Assembly (NCBI GenBank): GCA_946481025.1
Contig: CAMLNA010000199.1
Location: 1 to 6,126 of the forward strand
Length of the DNA: 6,126 bases
Reading direction: 5' to 3'
Source of the DNA: an uncultured Rivibacter sp.
GTDB taxonomy: Bacteria > Pseudomonadota > Gammaproteobacteria > Burkholderiales > Burkholderiaceae
Numbering within the stretch: position 1 is the stretch's first letter; each line of letters begins with the position of its first letter. Position numbers and translations under genes: made by a program. Below, piece after piece: positions 1 through 6,119 of the stretch. The notes under the pieces are model-generated. The model made no database searches, was not told where the DNA came from, and saw only the letters and a list, made by a program, of their open reading frames with translations.

Positions 1-2
1 TC

Positions 3-10
3 AAGGAGGG
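3..10 (+). promoter_or_regulatory. Ribosome binding site of the TonB-dependent receptor gene
   Basis: The bases AAGGAGGG form a near-perfect Shine-Dalgarno sequence at the very start of the window. The AGGAGG core (4-9) lies 5 nt before a GTG at 15 and 11 nt before an in-frame ATG at 21. The shorter spacing slightly favours GTG, while codon preference favours ATG. Either start leaves an intact signal peptide. Confidence 0.8.
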
Positions 11-14
11 GACG

Positions 15-2126
15 GTGAGGATGCTTCGGGTTCGTTTGAACTGTTTGACGTGGGCGTGCCTGTGCGCTGCCACGGCCTCGCCGGCCGCGGCACAGGAGGC
101 TGCGGCAGCTTCCACGGAGGCCGGCGAACGGCCTGCGCCGGCCCGGCTGGAGCAGGTGGTCGTGACCGGCGAAAAGACCCGCCGGCCGCTCGACAAGACG
201 CTGACCAGCGTGGCCGTGGCCACCGAGCGCGACATGCAGGAACACGGCGACCAGACCCTGACCGACGTCATGGCGCGCACGCCCGGGGTCTCGACCGCAC
301 CGAACAACCAGACCTTCAGCATCCGCGGCGCCCCGGTGGCAGGCCTGGGCGAGCAGGGGCCCAACGACCTGATCTCGGTCTACGTGGACGGCGCCGTGCA
401 GCCGCGCCAGACGGTGACGCTCGGCACGCTGTCCGTGTGGGACATGGAACAGGTGGAGATCCTGCGCGGGCCTCAGTCCACCGTGCAGGGCCGCAACGCG
501 ATGGCCGGTGCGATCGTGCTGAAGAGCAAGGACCCGACCCACGAGCCGACCTTCGCCGCGCAGGCCCGGCTGGGCAACTACAACGAGCGCGGTGCCGCCT
601 TCGTGGTCGGGGGCAGCGCGATCCCCGACACGGTGGCCTTGCGCCTGGCCGTCGAACACCAGGAGGACGACGGCTACATCCACAACGAGACGCTGAACAA
701 GGATGCCAATCCCCGCCGCAGTCTCGTGGCGCGGGGCAAGCTGCTGTGGCAACCCGTCGAGTCGCTCGATGTGCTGGTCACGCTGGCGCATACCGATCAC
801 CGCCGGGGCAATCCGGTGGTGACCAACACCGCGGACGACGAACTCCTCTTCTATCGCGTGCGCACCAATGCCGATGCGTGGGACCGCATGCGGCAGAACA
901 CGCTCAGTGCGCAGATCGAATACCGGCTGCTGCCGGACTGGACCCTGCACAGCACGACCGCGCTGACGCACGCCCAATACGACGCCGTGCTCGACTTCGA
1001 CCAGACCGACACCGCGCCGGTCGACGAGGTCTTCCGCGACCACCAGCGGCAGCTCGATTCACAGGAGTTCCGCGTGGCCTACGACGGCAAGGTGCTGAAG
1101 GGGCACGCCGGCCTCTATTTCGGCGACAGCCGGGAGGACCGCAAGGATCGCCTGCTGTTCGATGGCACGCCGGCCATCGCGCTCTTCGGCGACACGCGGG
1201 TGCGCAACCACGCGCTGTTCGGCGAACTGACATGGGCCTTTGCGCCGGCGTGGGAACTCATCGCCGGCCTGCGCCACGACCGCGAGCGCAACCGCACGGC
1301 CTCGCGCTTCGATGCCGACCCCGATACCGTGACCGAAAACTCCTACGGCGCGCTGCTGCCCAAGCTGGGCCTTTCGTACCAGTGGAGCGCCGAGCACTTG
1401 TTCGGCGCGGTGGTGCAGCGCGGCTACCGCGGCGGCGGCTCGGCCTTCAACATCGCCGAGCAGACGGCCGTGCCCTTCGATCCCGAGTATTCGGTCAACT
1501 ACGAGCTCAGCTACCGTGGCCACTGGCTGGACCGCCGCCTGCAAGTGATGGCCAACCTCTACCAGACCGACTGGCGCGACCAGCAGGTCACCTACCTCAC
1601 GATGGCCGGCAACGACAACAGTGCACAGGTCGCCAATGCGGGTCGCAGCCGGTTGCGCGGCGGCGAACTCTCGCTGGGTTACGACGTGGACAAGTCCTGG
1701 CGCCTCTACGCCGGCCTCGCGCACAACGACTCGCGCTACCTGCACTTCGTGACCGCCACGCAGGACCTGAGCGGCCAGTCGTTCGAACGTGCGCCGCGCA
1801 ACCAGGTGAACCTCGGCGGCCGTTGGCGGCACGGCAGCGGTCTTGCCCTGAACCTGGAGGCGGTGCACCAGGCGGCGAGCAATTCGCAGTACATGACCGA
1901 TGGCGACCCCGCTTCGCCCACCTACCGCCAGGTCATCGGCGTGCGGCGTGGTGATTCGGCCACCCTGTTCAACGTGACCGCGCAGTACCGCATCGGCCGC
2001 TGGCTGGCCGGGGCCTGGGTGAAGAACCTGTTCGACGAGACCTACGCCGTCAGCCGCCCCGCCGGCACGGTGGCCACCGCGGGAGCGCCGCGCACGTTTG
2101 GCGTCAGCCTGCGATACGGCAGCTAG
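15..2126 (+). CDS. TonB-dependent outer-membrane receptor
   Basis: This gene encodes a 703-residue ligand-gated outer-membrane channel that takes up a scarce substrate, typically a ferric siderophore or other metal chelate, with energy from TonB-ExbBD. Residues 1 to about 27 form a signal peptide (basic start, Ala/Cys/Leu-rich core, cleavage near SPAAAQ). A TonB box reading EQVVVTG lies near residues 46-52. The plug follows to about residue 175, with PGV at 90-92, IRG at 103-105, a DGAVQP segment at 125-130 and the strongly conserved EILRGPQSTVQGRNAMAGAI block at 148-167. The remaining 520 or so residues form the beta-barrel, including LLPKLGLSY (about 448) and GYRGGGSAFN (about 469), which resemble FyuA-like or COG1629 receptors. 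There is no N-terminal signalling extension of the FecA/FpvA type before the TonB box. The protein ends in RYGS, not in the usual terminal aromatic residue. The stop codon lies 5 bp from the tRNA gene. The family is certain; the ligand cannot be told from the sequence or neighbours. The true start may be the ATG at 21. Confidence 0.95.
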   Translation: MRMLRVRLNCLTWACLCAATASPAAAQEAAAASTEAGERPAPARLEQVVVTGEKTRRPLDKTLTSVAVATERDMQEHGDQTLTDVMARTPGVSTAPNNQTFSIRGAPVAGLGEQGPNDLISVYVDGAVQPRQTVTLGTLSVWDMEQVEILRGPQSTVQGRNAMAGAIVLKSKDPTHEPTFAAQARLGNYNERGAAFVVGGSAIPDTVALRLAVEHQEDDGYIHNETLNKDANPRRSLVARGKLLWQPVESLDVLVTLAHTDHRRGNPVVTNTADDELLFYRVRTNADAWDRMRQNTLSAQIEYRLLPDWTLHSTTALTHAQYDAVLDFDQTDTAPVDEVFRDHQRQLDSQEFRVAYDGKVLKGHAGLYFGDSREDRKDRLLFDGTPAIALFGDTRVRNHALFGELTWAFAPAWELIAGLRHDRERNRTASRFDADPDTVTENSYGALLPKLGLSYQWSAEHLFGAVVQRGYRGGGSAFNIAEQTAVPFDPEYSVNYELSYRGHWLDRRLQVMANLYQTDWRDQQVTYLTMAGNDNSAQVANAGRSRLRGGELSLGYDVDKSWRLYAGLAHNDSRYLHFVTATQDLSGQSFERAPRNQVNLGGRWRHGSGLALNLEAVHQAASNSQYMTDGDPASPTYRQVIGVRRGDSATLFNVTAQYRIGRWLAGAWVKNLFDETYAVSRPAGTVATAGAPRTFGVSLRYGS

Positions 2127-2131
2127 GGGGC

Positions 2132-2221
2132 TGGCGGAGGCGGTGAGATTCGAACTCACGGAGGGCTTGCGCCCTCGCCGGTTTTCAAGACCGGTGCCTT
2201 AAACCGCTCGGCCACACCTCC
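2132..2221 (-). tRNA. tRNA-Ser, anticodon UGA
   Basis: Read on the - strand, the 90-nt gene folds into a complete type II (long variable arm) tRNA. The acceptor stem GGAGGTG pairs with CGCCTCC (one T-G wobble), followed by discriminator G and an encoded CCA at 2134-2132. The D arm contains GCCGAGCGGTTTAAGGC. The anticodon stem CCGGT/ACCGG encloses the loop CTTGAAA, with anticodon TGA (+ strand 2187-2185), which reads UCA and other UCN serine codons. The variable arm GAGGGC-GCAA-GCCCTC forms a clear stem, as expected for serine. The T arm GTGAG-TTCGAAT-CTCAC is perfect. The gene lies downstream of apaH on the same strand. No T-rich intrinsic terminator follows its 3' end, which lies 5 bp from the convergent receptor gene. 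Confidence 0.97.
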
Positions 2222-2234
2222 AGAAGAGGCTGCG

Positions 2235-2240
2235 ATTGTA
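2235..2240 (-). promoter_or_regulatory. Candidate -10 element of the tRNA-Ser gene
   Basis: On the - strand the hexamer TACAAT matches five of six bases of the sigma-70 -10 consensus. Transcription would start near 2228, about 7 nt before the mature tRNA 5' end, which suits a short leader. The bases after the hexamer (CGCAGCC) are GC-rich, like the discriminators of stable-RNA promoters under stringent control. No convincing -35 is visible at 16-18 bp. If one exists, it lies inside the 3' end of apaH. The assignment rests on the -10 match and position only. Confidence 0.45.
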
Positions 2241-2249
2241 GTGCCCGCC

Positions 2250-3074
2250 TCACACCGGTGACTGGGCCTCCTCGCACCGCACCTGGATCACCTCGCGCTC
2301 GCCGCCGTCCACCCGCACCGCGGTGAGCCGCCCGCCCCACACGCAGCCGGTGTCGATGGCCAGCAGGTCGCTCTGGTTGATGAGGCCCAGGGTGGACCAG
2401 TGGCCGAACGCAATGGGCACACCGGCAGTGCGCCGGCCCGGCGCCTGGAACCAGGGCACGTAGCCCAGCGGGGCGCTGTCGAGTCCTTCCTTGCTTTCGA
2501 ATTCCAGCGCGCCGTCGATCGCGCGGCAGAAGCGGATGCGGGTGAGCGCGTTGACGGCGAAGCGCCAGCGGTCGGCGCCCAGCAGGTCGTCGCGCCATTG
2601 CGAGGGCTCGTTGCCGTACATCACCCGTAGAAAGCCCTCGAGTTCGCCGCCGCGCAGCAGCGTCTCCACCTCGCCGGCGAGCCCGAGCGTCAGGTCGAGG
2701 TCCCACTGCGGCGCCACGCCTGCATGCACCATGAGCCAGCCATGCGCGTACACCGCGAGGCGGTGCTCGCGCAGCCAGGCGATCCATGCGTCGCGGTCGG
2801 GCGCTTCGAGGATGTCTCGGGTGGTGTCCTTGCGGTGCGGCTTGCGCAGCCCGGCGGCCACCGCCAGCAGGTGGAGGTCATGGTTGCCCAGCAGGCACAC
2901 GGCCGCGTCGCCGAAGCCGCGCAGCGTGCGCAGCACGCCCAGCGAGTCGGGGCCGCGGTTGACGAGGTCGCCCAGCATGTAGAGCCGGTCGCGCGAAGGA
3001 GAGAAGCCGATCTCGGCGAGCAGGCGGTCGAGTGCGTCGCAGCAGCCCTGGACGTCGCCGATCAGGTAATTCAT
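2250..3074 (-). CDS. apaH: Symmetrical bis(5'-nucleosyl)-tetraphosphatase ApaH
   Basis: This cytoplasmic PPP-family metallophosphoesterase hydrolyses diadenosine tetraphosphate (Ap4A) symmetrically to two ADP. In enterobacteria ApaH also removes Np4 caps from RNA 5' ends. The 274-residue product is close to the usual length of about 280. Metal and phosphate-binding motifs appear in order: GDVQG at 6-10, GDLVNRG at 35-41, GNHD at 63-66, MVHAG at 115-119 and FGHW at 223-226. ApaH-specific stretches are GNHDLHLLA, PQWDL, the RIRFC segment near 179-183 and DTGCVWGG near 241-248. The start ATG (3074-3072) places the first motif at residue 6, as in known ApaH proteins; upstream in-frame codons would add an unrelated extension running into the divergent gene. 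No strong Shine-Dalgarno site precedes it. The gene lies 28 bp upstream of tRNA-Ser and diverges from the corC-like gene. No apaG is adjacent, unlike the enterobacterial apaG-apaH order. Confidence 0.96.
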   Translation of the reverse strand: MNYLIGDVQGCCDALDRLLAEIGFSPSRDRLYMLGDLVNRGPDSLGVLRTLRGFGDAAVCLLGNHDLHLLAVAAGLRKPHRKDTTRDILEAPDRDAWIAWLREHRLAVYAHGWLMVHAGVAPQWDLDLTLGLAGEVETLLRGGELEGFLRVMYGNEPSQWRDDLLGADRWRFAVNALTRIRFCRAIDGALEFESKEGLDSAPLGYVPWFQAPGRRTAGVPIAFGHWSTLGLINQSDLLAIDTGCVWGGRLTAVRVDGGEREVIQVRCEEAQSPV

Positions 3075-3107
3075 GGGACAGGCCCGGTCTGGAAATTCGA
3101 GCGATTC

Positions 3108-3116
3108 TGCTACGCT
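3108..3116 (+). promoter_or_regulatory. Candidate extended -10 promoter element for the corC-like/SapC operon
   Basis: The sequence TGCTACGCT fits the extended -10 pattern TGnTAnnnT, with hexamer TACGCT at 3111-3116. It lies in the 100-bp divergent spacer between apaH and the corC-like gene. Transcription would begin near 3123 and leave a leader of about 50 nt before the ATG at 3175. The -35 region is weak, which extended -10 promoters tolerate. No equally good element was found for apaH in the opposite direction. A short match in a short region is limited evidence. Confidence 0.35.
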
Positions 3117-3134
3117 TGGCGCCCCAAATACCGA

Positions 3135-3169
3135 AGGCCCGCCGCGCGCTCCCTCCGCGGCACGGGCCT
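3135..3169 (+). promoter_or_regulatory. GC-rich hairpin in the leader of the corC-like gene
   Basis: AGGCCCG (3135-3141) pairs perfectly with CGGGCCT (3163-3169). Inside it CCGCG (3142-3146) pairs with CGCGG (3156-3160), leaving a 2-nt bulge (3161-3162) and a 9-nt loop (3147-3155). The stem totals 12 base pairs, almost all G-C, and ends 5 nt before the start codon at 3175, where a Shine-Dalgarno sequence would normally be. It is not followed by a T-run, so it is not a standard intrinsic terminator. A role in translational control is inferred. Confidence 0.45.
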
Positions 3170-3174
3170 CCCCG

Positions 3175-4473
3175 ATGGACGTCGCGCTTCTCATCTTCCT
3201 GATCCTGCTCAACGGCGTGTTCGCCATGTCCGAGATGGCGCTGGCCGCCAGCCGCAAGGCACGGCTGCAGGTGATGGTCGAAAGCGGCGAATCAGGGGCC
3301 AGCACGGCGATGGAGCTGCACGACAACCCGACGCAGTTCCTGTCCACGGTGCAGATCGGCATCACCTCCATCGGCATCCTGAACGGCATCGTCGGCGAGG
3401 CGGCGTTTTCGGCGCCGCTGTCGACCTGGCTCAAGCGCAGCTTCGGCGTGCCGGAGCAGGTGGCCGACATCGGGTCGCTGGCGCTGGTGGTGGTGATCAT
3501 CACCTACCTGACCATCATCTTCGGCGAGCTGGTGCCCAAGCGCATCGGCCAGCTTTATCCCGAGGCGGTGGCACGCATCGTGGCGCCGCCTATGCACTGG
3601 CTGTCCAGGCTAGCGCGGCCGTTCGTGCGCCTGCTCTCCGGCAGCACGGTGGCCATGCTGAGCCTGCTGGGCATCCGCGAGGACTCCGCACGCGGCGTCA
3701 CCGAAGAAGAGATCGCCGCAAGCCTCGAGGAAGGCCTGGACGCCGGCGTGATCGAAGCGCACGAGCACCAGATGGTGCGCAACGTGTTCCGCCTCGACGA
3801 GCGCCAGATCGGCTCGATGATGATCCCGCGCGGCGACATCGTCTGGCTCGACCTGGAGGATCCGATCGCCACCACGCTCGCGCGCATGGCCGAGCACGAC
3901 CACTCGCGCTACCCGGTGTGCCGCGGCGGTCTGGACGACATCGTGGGCGTGATTGCGGCACAGCATTTGCTGCACCAGCTCACGCAAGGCAAGAGCGTGT
4001 CGCTCGAAGAGAAGCTGCAGCCACCCGTGTTCGTGCCGGAAACGCTGACCGGCATGGAGTTGCTGGAGCACTTCCGCGGCTCGAGCGCCCAGATGGTCTT
4101 CGTGGTCGACGAATACGGCGAAGTGCAGGGCGTGATCACGCTGCGCGACGTGCTGGAGGCGATCACCGGCGAGTTCGCCACCGGCGTGCCCGAGGACGCC
4201 TGGGCCGTGCAGCGCGAAGACGGCTCCTGGCTCGTCGACGGGCTGATCCCCATTCCCGAACTGAAGGATCGCCTCGACCTCAAGGACCTGCCCGACGAAG
4301 ACCGCGGGCGCTACAACACCCTGGCCGGCTTCGTGATGCTGCTGCTGGGCCGGCTGCCCCGCACCGCCGACGTGGTGGAGTGGGGCGGCTGGCGCTTCGA
4401 GGTCGTCGACCTCGACGGCAAGCGCATCGACAAGGTGCTGGCTTCCCTCCTTCCCGCCGGAGACGACGAATGA
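3175..4473 (+). CDS. CNNM/CorC-type membrane protein with paired CBS domains
   Basis: This 432-residue protein of the inner membrane belongs to the CNNM/CorC family (often annotated hemolysin-like or HlyC/CorC transporter), linked to Mg2+ and Co2+ export. Residues 1 to about 170 form the DUF21/CNNM membrane domain. Hydrophobic segments lie near 3-24, 57-80, 99-117 and 130-165, with the conserved SEMALAASRKARL region (19-31) and FGELVPKR (116-123). Two CBS motifs follow at about 213-270 (MMIPRGDI, HSRYPVCRGG) and 285-335 (VFVVDEYGEVQGVITLRDVLEAITGEF in that region), the usual adenine-nucleotide binding module. A CorC_HlyC domain occupies about 345-425 (DGLIPI, YNTLAGFVMLLLGRLP). The ATG at 3175 is chosen because it begins directly with the first membrane segment. 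The only other in-frame start, at 3073, would add 34 non-hydrophobic residues and overlap the apaH start codon. No Shine-Dalgarno site precedes the ATG. The stop codon overlaps the start of the SapC-family gene. Whether it exports Mg2+, Co2+ or another ion, and whether CorB or CorC fits best, cannot be decided here. Confidence 0.93.
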   Translation: MDVALLIFLILLNGVFAMSEMALAASRKARLQVMVESGESGASTAMELHDNPTQFLSTVQIGITSIGILNGIVGEAAFSAPLSTWLKRSFGVPEQVADIGSLALVVVIITYLTIIFGELVPKRIGQLYPEAVARIVAPPMHWLSRLARPFVRLLSGSTVAMLSLLGIREDSARGVTEEEIAASLEEGLDAGVIEAHEHQMVRNVFRLDERQIGSMMIPRGDIVWLDLEDPIATTLARMAEHDHSRYPVCRGGLDDIVGVIAAQHLLHQLTQGKSVSLEEKLQPPVFVPETLTGMELLEHFRGSSAQMVFVVDEYGEVQGVITLRDVLEAITGEFATGVPEDAWAVQREDGSWLVDGLIPIPELKDRLDLKDLPDEDRGRYNTLAGFVMLLLGRLPRTADVVEWGGWRFEVVDLDGKRIDKVLASLLPAGDDE

Positions 4474-5231
4474 ACTTTCCTTCCGCCCTGTACAAGGACC
4501 CGGTGCTGCTCGACCGCAACGAACATCGCGGCAAGCGCATCAGCAAGCTCACCGACTTTTCGGTGGCGGCCGAGATGAACGCGATGTTCGTCAACGTGGT
4601 CGAGTTCGCGGAAGCCGCGAAGGAATACCCGGTGGCCTTCCTGCCGGTGCCCGAGTCCTCGCAGGACAAGCCGGTGGTGAGTCCGGTGGTGCTGCTGGGC
4701 CTGCGCGACCGCGAGAACCTGTACGTCAACGAAGGCAAGTGGGACGCGCGCTACATCCCCGGCTACCTGCGCCGCTATCCGCTGGCCTATGCCAAGAGTG
4801 GCGACGAGCGGGTGAGCGTGGTGATCGATCAGGCCTGGTCCGGCTTCAACGACGCTGACGGCGAGCTGCTGGTCGAGCCGTCGGGGGAGGCGGCGCCATA
4901 CCTGAAGCAGATGATGGAGTTCCTCGACGCCTTCGAACGCGAAGGCGGGCGCACGCGGGCCTTCTGCGAACGCCTCGTGATGCTCGACCTGTTGCGCGGC
5001 GGCACGGTCGACGGCCAATTGCCCGATGGCTCGCCGCTGCGGGTGGAAGGCTTCTTCGCGGTGGACGAGCAGAAGCTGCTCGGGCTGCCCGACGCCGACC
5101 TGCTGGAGCTCACCAGGAGCGGCGCGATGGGCCTGATCCACGCACACATGCTGTCGATGTCGAACGTGCAGCGGCTGTTCGAGAAGTTGGGGCAGCGGCT
5201 GGCCGCGGCTGCAGCGTCACCGCGGCAATAA
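4470..5231 (+). CDS. SapC family protein
   Basis: The 253-residue product matches the SapC family (Pfam SapC, about 250 residues), named for a protein linked to the surface layer of Campylobacter fetus; its biochemical role is unknown. It is unrelated to the SapC permease of the peptide ABC transporter. Family-typical stretches are VNVVEF (41-46), YPVAFLPVP (53-61), PVVLLGLRDRENLYV (72-86), W..RYIPGYLRRYP (91-104), VVIDQ (117-121) and a C-terminal FFAVDEQKLLGLPDADLLEL block (195-214) followed by GLIHAHMLSMSNVQRL (221-236). No signal peptide or membrane segment is apparent, so it is probably cytoplasmic unless exported by an unusual route. The ATG at 4470 overlaps the TGA of the corC-like gene (ATGA), and GGAG at 4459-4462 lies 7 nt upstream, so translation is probably coupled. 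The C-terminus ends in an alanine run of little complexity. The gene is tail to tail with the IclR gene. Confidence 0.9.
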   Translation: MNFPSALYKDPVLLDRNEHRGKRISKLTDFSVAAEMNAMFVNVVEFAEAAKEYPVAFLPVPESSQDKPVVSPVVLLGLRDRENLYVNEGKWDARYIPGYLRRYPLAYAKSGDERVSVVIDQAWSGFNDADGELLVEPSGEAAPYLKQMMEFLDAFEREGGRTRAFCERLVMLDLLRGGTVDGQLPDGSPLRVEGFFAVDEQKLLGLPDADLLELTRSGAMGLIHAHMLSMSNVQRLFEKLGQRLAAAAASPRQ

Positions 5232-5246
5232 GCGCCCGCGACACAT

Positions 5247-6077
5247 TCAGGCGGCTCGCGAGGGCAGCGCCCCCAGCCGCTGCGACACGTCGTTGGCGCA
5301 GGCCACCAGCGCCTGCGCCAGCGCAGCTTCCGGCCGCACGTCGAACAAGGCCGTGGGGCCGATGGCCGTGATGCTCATGACGATGTCGCCGCCGTGCTTG
5401 AAGACCGGCGCCGCCATCGCGCTCACGCCGGGCACCAGCTCGTCCACCGTGTGGCCGTACCCGAGGCGCCGCACGCCGTCCAGCGTGGACTCGAAATCGG
5501 CCCATCGAGGGCTCGGCCGGGCCGGGCTGGAGGCAAGCCGTTTCTCGCGCGCCTGTTCCTCGTCGAAAGCCGCGCGCACCTGCGCGCGGGGCAGGAAGGC
5601 CGCGAACAGCCGCCCCGACGCCGTGTCGGTGAGCGACATCACCGTGCCGTGCCGCATGTTCACCCGCACCGGGGTGGGGGCCTCCTCCACCTGCACGATG
5701 GTCGGGCCGTAAGTGCCCCAGATGCCCAGCGCCACCGTGTGCCCGACGCGTTGGGCCAGCTCGGGCAGCAGCGGCGTGGCCAGCCGCACCGGGTCGGCCT
5801 GCTGCAGGCCGATGAGGCCCAGCTGCAAGGCCAGCGGCCCCAGGCCGTAGCGGCCGCTGCTCGGGTCCTGCTCGATGAGGCCCAGCTTGCCGAAGCTCAC
5901 CAGGTAAGGGTGGGCCTTGGCCGGCGCCATGCCGGCTTCGCGAGCCAGGTCCTTGAGCGCCATGGGCCGGCCCTGGTGCACCAGCGCGCGCAGCAGCTGC
6001 CCACCCACTTCCACGCTCTGGATGCCGCGGCGGTCGCGTTCCACCGGCTCGTCCGGCCCTGCTGATTCGTCGGTCAC
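5247..6077 (-). CDS. IclR family transcriptional regulator
   Basis: This 276-residue cytoplasmic DNA-binding protein has the IclR layout. A winged helix-turn-helix occupies about residues 18-80 (IQSVEVGGQLLRAL at 19-32, then KDLAREAGMAPAKAHPYLVSF near 42-62 and wing GRYGLGPLALQLG at 75-87). An effector-binding domain covers about 95-270 and includes MSLTDTASGRLFAAFLP (147-163), GYGHTVDELVPGVSAMAAPVF (206-226) and DIVMSITAIGP (231-241). IclR proteins usually bind a small carboxylic or aromatic effector and control a nearby catabolic or transport operon, often divergent. The GTG at 6077-6075 is the first possible start: an in-frame TAA lies two codons upstream (6083-6081). AAGGG (6089-6085) sits 7 nt before it as Shine-Dalgarno site. 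Later GTG codons near residues 12 and 22 are possible but have less support. The target operon is probably beyond the right edge; the effector is unknown. Confidence 0.94.
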   Translation of the reverse strand: MTDESAGPDEPVERDRRGIQSVEVGGQLLRALVHQGRPMALKDLAREAGMAPAKAHPYLVSFGKLGLIEQDPSSGRYGLGPLALQLGLIGLQQADPVRLATPLLPELAQRVGHTVALGIWGTYGPTIVQVEEAPTPVRVNMRHGTVMSLTDTASGRLFAAFLPRAQVRAAFDEEQAREKRLASSPARPSPRWADFESTLDGVRRLGYGHTVDELVPGVSAMAAPVFKHGGDIVMSITAIGPTALFDVRPEAALAQALVACANDVSQRLGALPSRAA

Positions 6078-6087
6078 GGGTTAACCC
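6078..6087. promoter_or_regulatory. Perfect 10-bp palindrome GGGTTAACCC before the IclR start
   Basis: This self-complementary sequence begins immediately upstream of the GTG start codon and overlaps the proposed AAGGG ribosome binding site. In this position a bound protein would block transcription or translation of the regulator, so autoregulation is possible. A palindrome this short can occur by chance, and no second copy was seen in the window. Confidence 0.35.
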
Positions 6088-6098
6088 TTATGAAACTG

Positions 6099-6104
6099 AT
6101 TAGA
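6099..6104 (-). promoter_or_regulatory. Candidate -10 element of the IclR gene
   Basis: On the - strand TCTAAT matches five of six bases of the -10 consensus. It would start transcription near 6091, just before the AAGGG site, giving a very short leader of about 14 nt. The corresponding -35 would fall at or beyond the window end and cannot be judged. The hexamer overlaps the left arm of the ATTAG-N11-CTAAT inverted repeat. Confidence 0.35.
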
Positions 6105-6119
6105 CATTAACGAACTAAT
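6099..6119. repeat. Inverted repeat ATTAG-N11-CTAAT, possible operator
   Basis: ATTAG (6099-6103) and CTAAT (6115-6119) are perfect 5-bp arms separated by 11 bp, with centre-to-centre spacing of 16 bp, roughly one and a half helical turns. The repeat covers the proposed -10 element of the IclR gene, where a self-repressing regulator or one controlling a divergent promoter could bind. The arms are short and the surrounding DNA is AT-rich, so chance is a real alternative. Confidence 0.3.

Noticed and set aside
50..1954. A 634-codon open frame overlapping the receptor gene in another + frame
   Set aside because: Its translation is an Arg/Gly/Pro/Ala-rich mixture with no domain, typical of a shadow frame in high-GC coding DNA. 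The receptor frame has clear family motifs along its whole length.
1059..2159. A 366-codon open frame on the - strand antisense to the receptor
   Set aside because: It has no recognisable domain, crosses the tRNA-proximal junction, and consists of Ala/Val/Arg/Gly-rich sequence that mirrors the codon bias of the gene on the other strand.
3045..3059. Gln in place of His in the first metal-binding motif of ApaH (GDVQG, not GDVHG as in E. coli), possibly an inactive enzyme
   Set aside because: ApaH proteins of Pseudomonas and relatives carry GDLQGC at this position, so Gln is normal in the family. All other metal-binding motifs are intact.
3075..3503. N-terminal extension of ApaH by 143 residues on the - strand
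   Set aside because: The extension is antisense to the corC-like gene and shows no domain. ApaH family sequence begins at the ATG at 3074 with the first metal-binding motif at residue 6, giving the expected family length.
2724..4469. A long open + frame running through apaH and the corC-like gene and continuing in frame into the SapC gene, which might suggest a giant SapC fusion
   Set aside because: The part before 4470 is low-complexity Arg/Gly/Ala-rich sequence antisense or out of frame to two recognisable genes. SapC homology begins exactly at the ATG at 4470, which has its own Shine-Dalgarno site.
5221..5240. Possible intrinsic terminator between the SapC-family and IclR genes (CGCGG and CCGCG arms)
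   Set aside because: The arms are only 5 bp with a 10-nt loop, and no T-run follows on either strand, so it does not qualify as a terminator.
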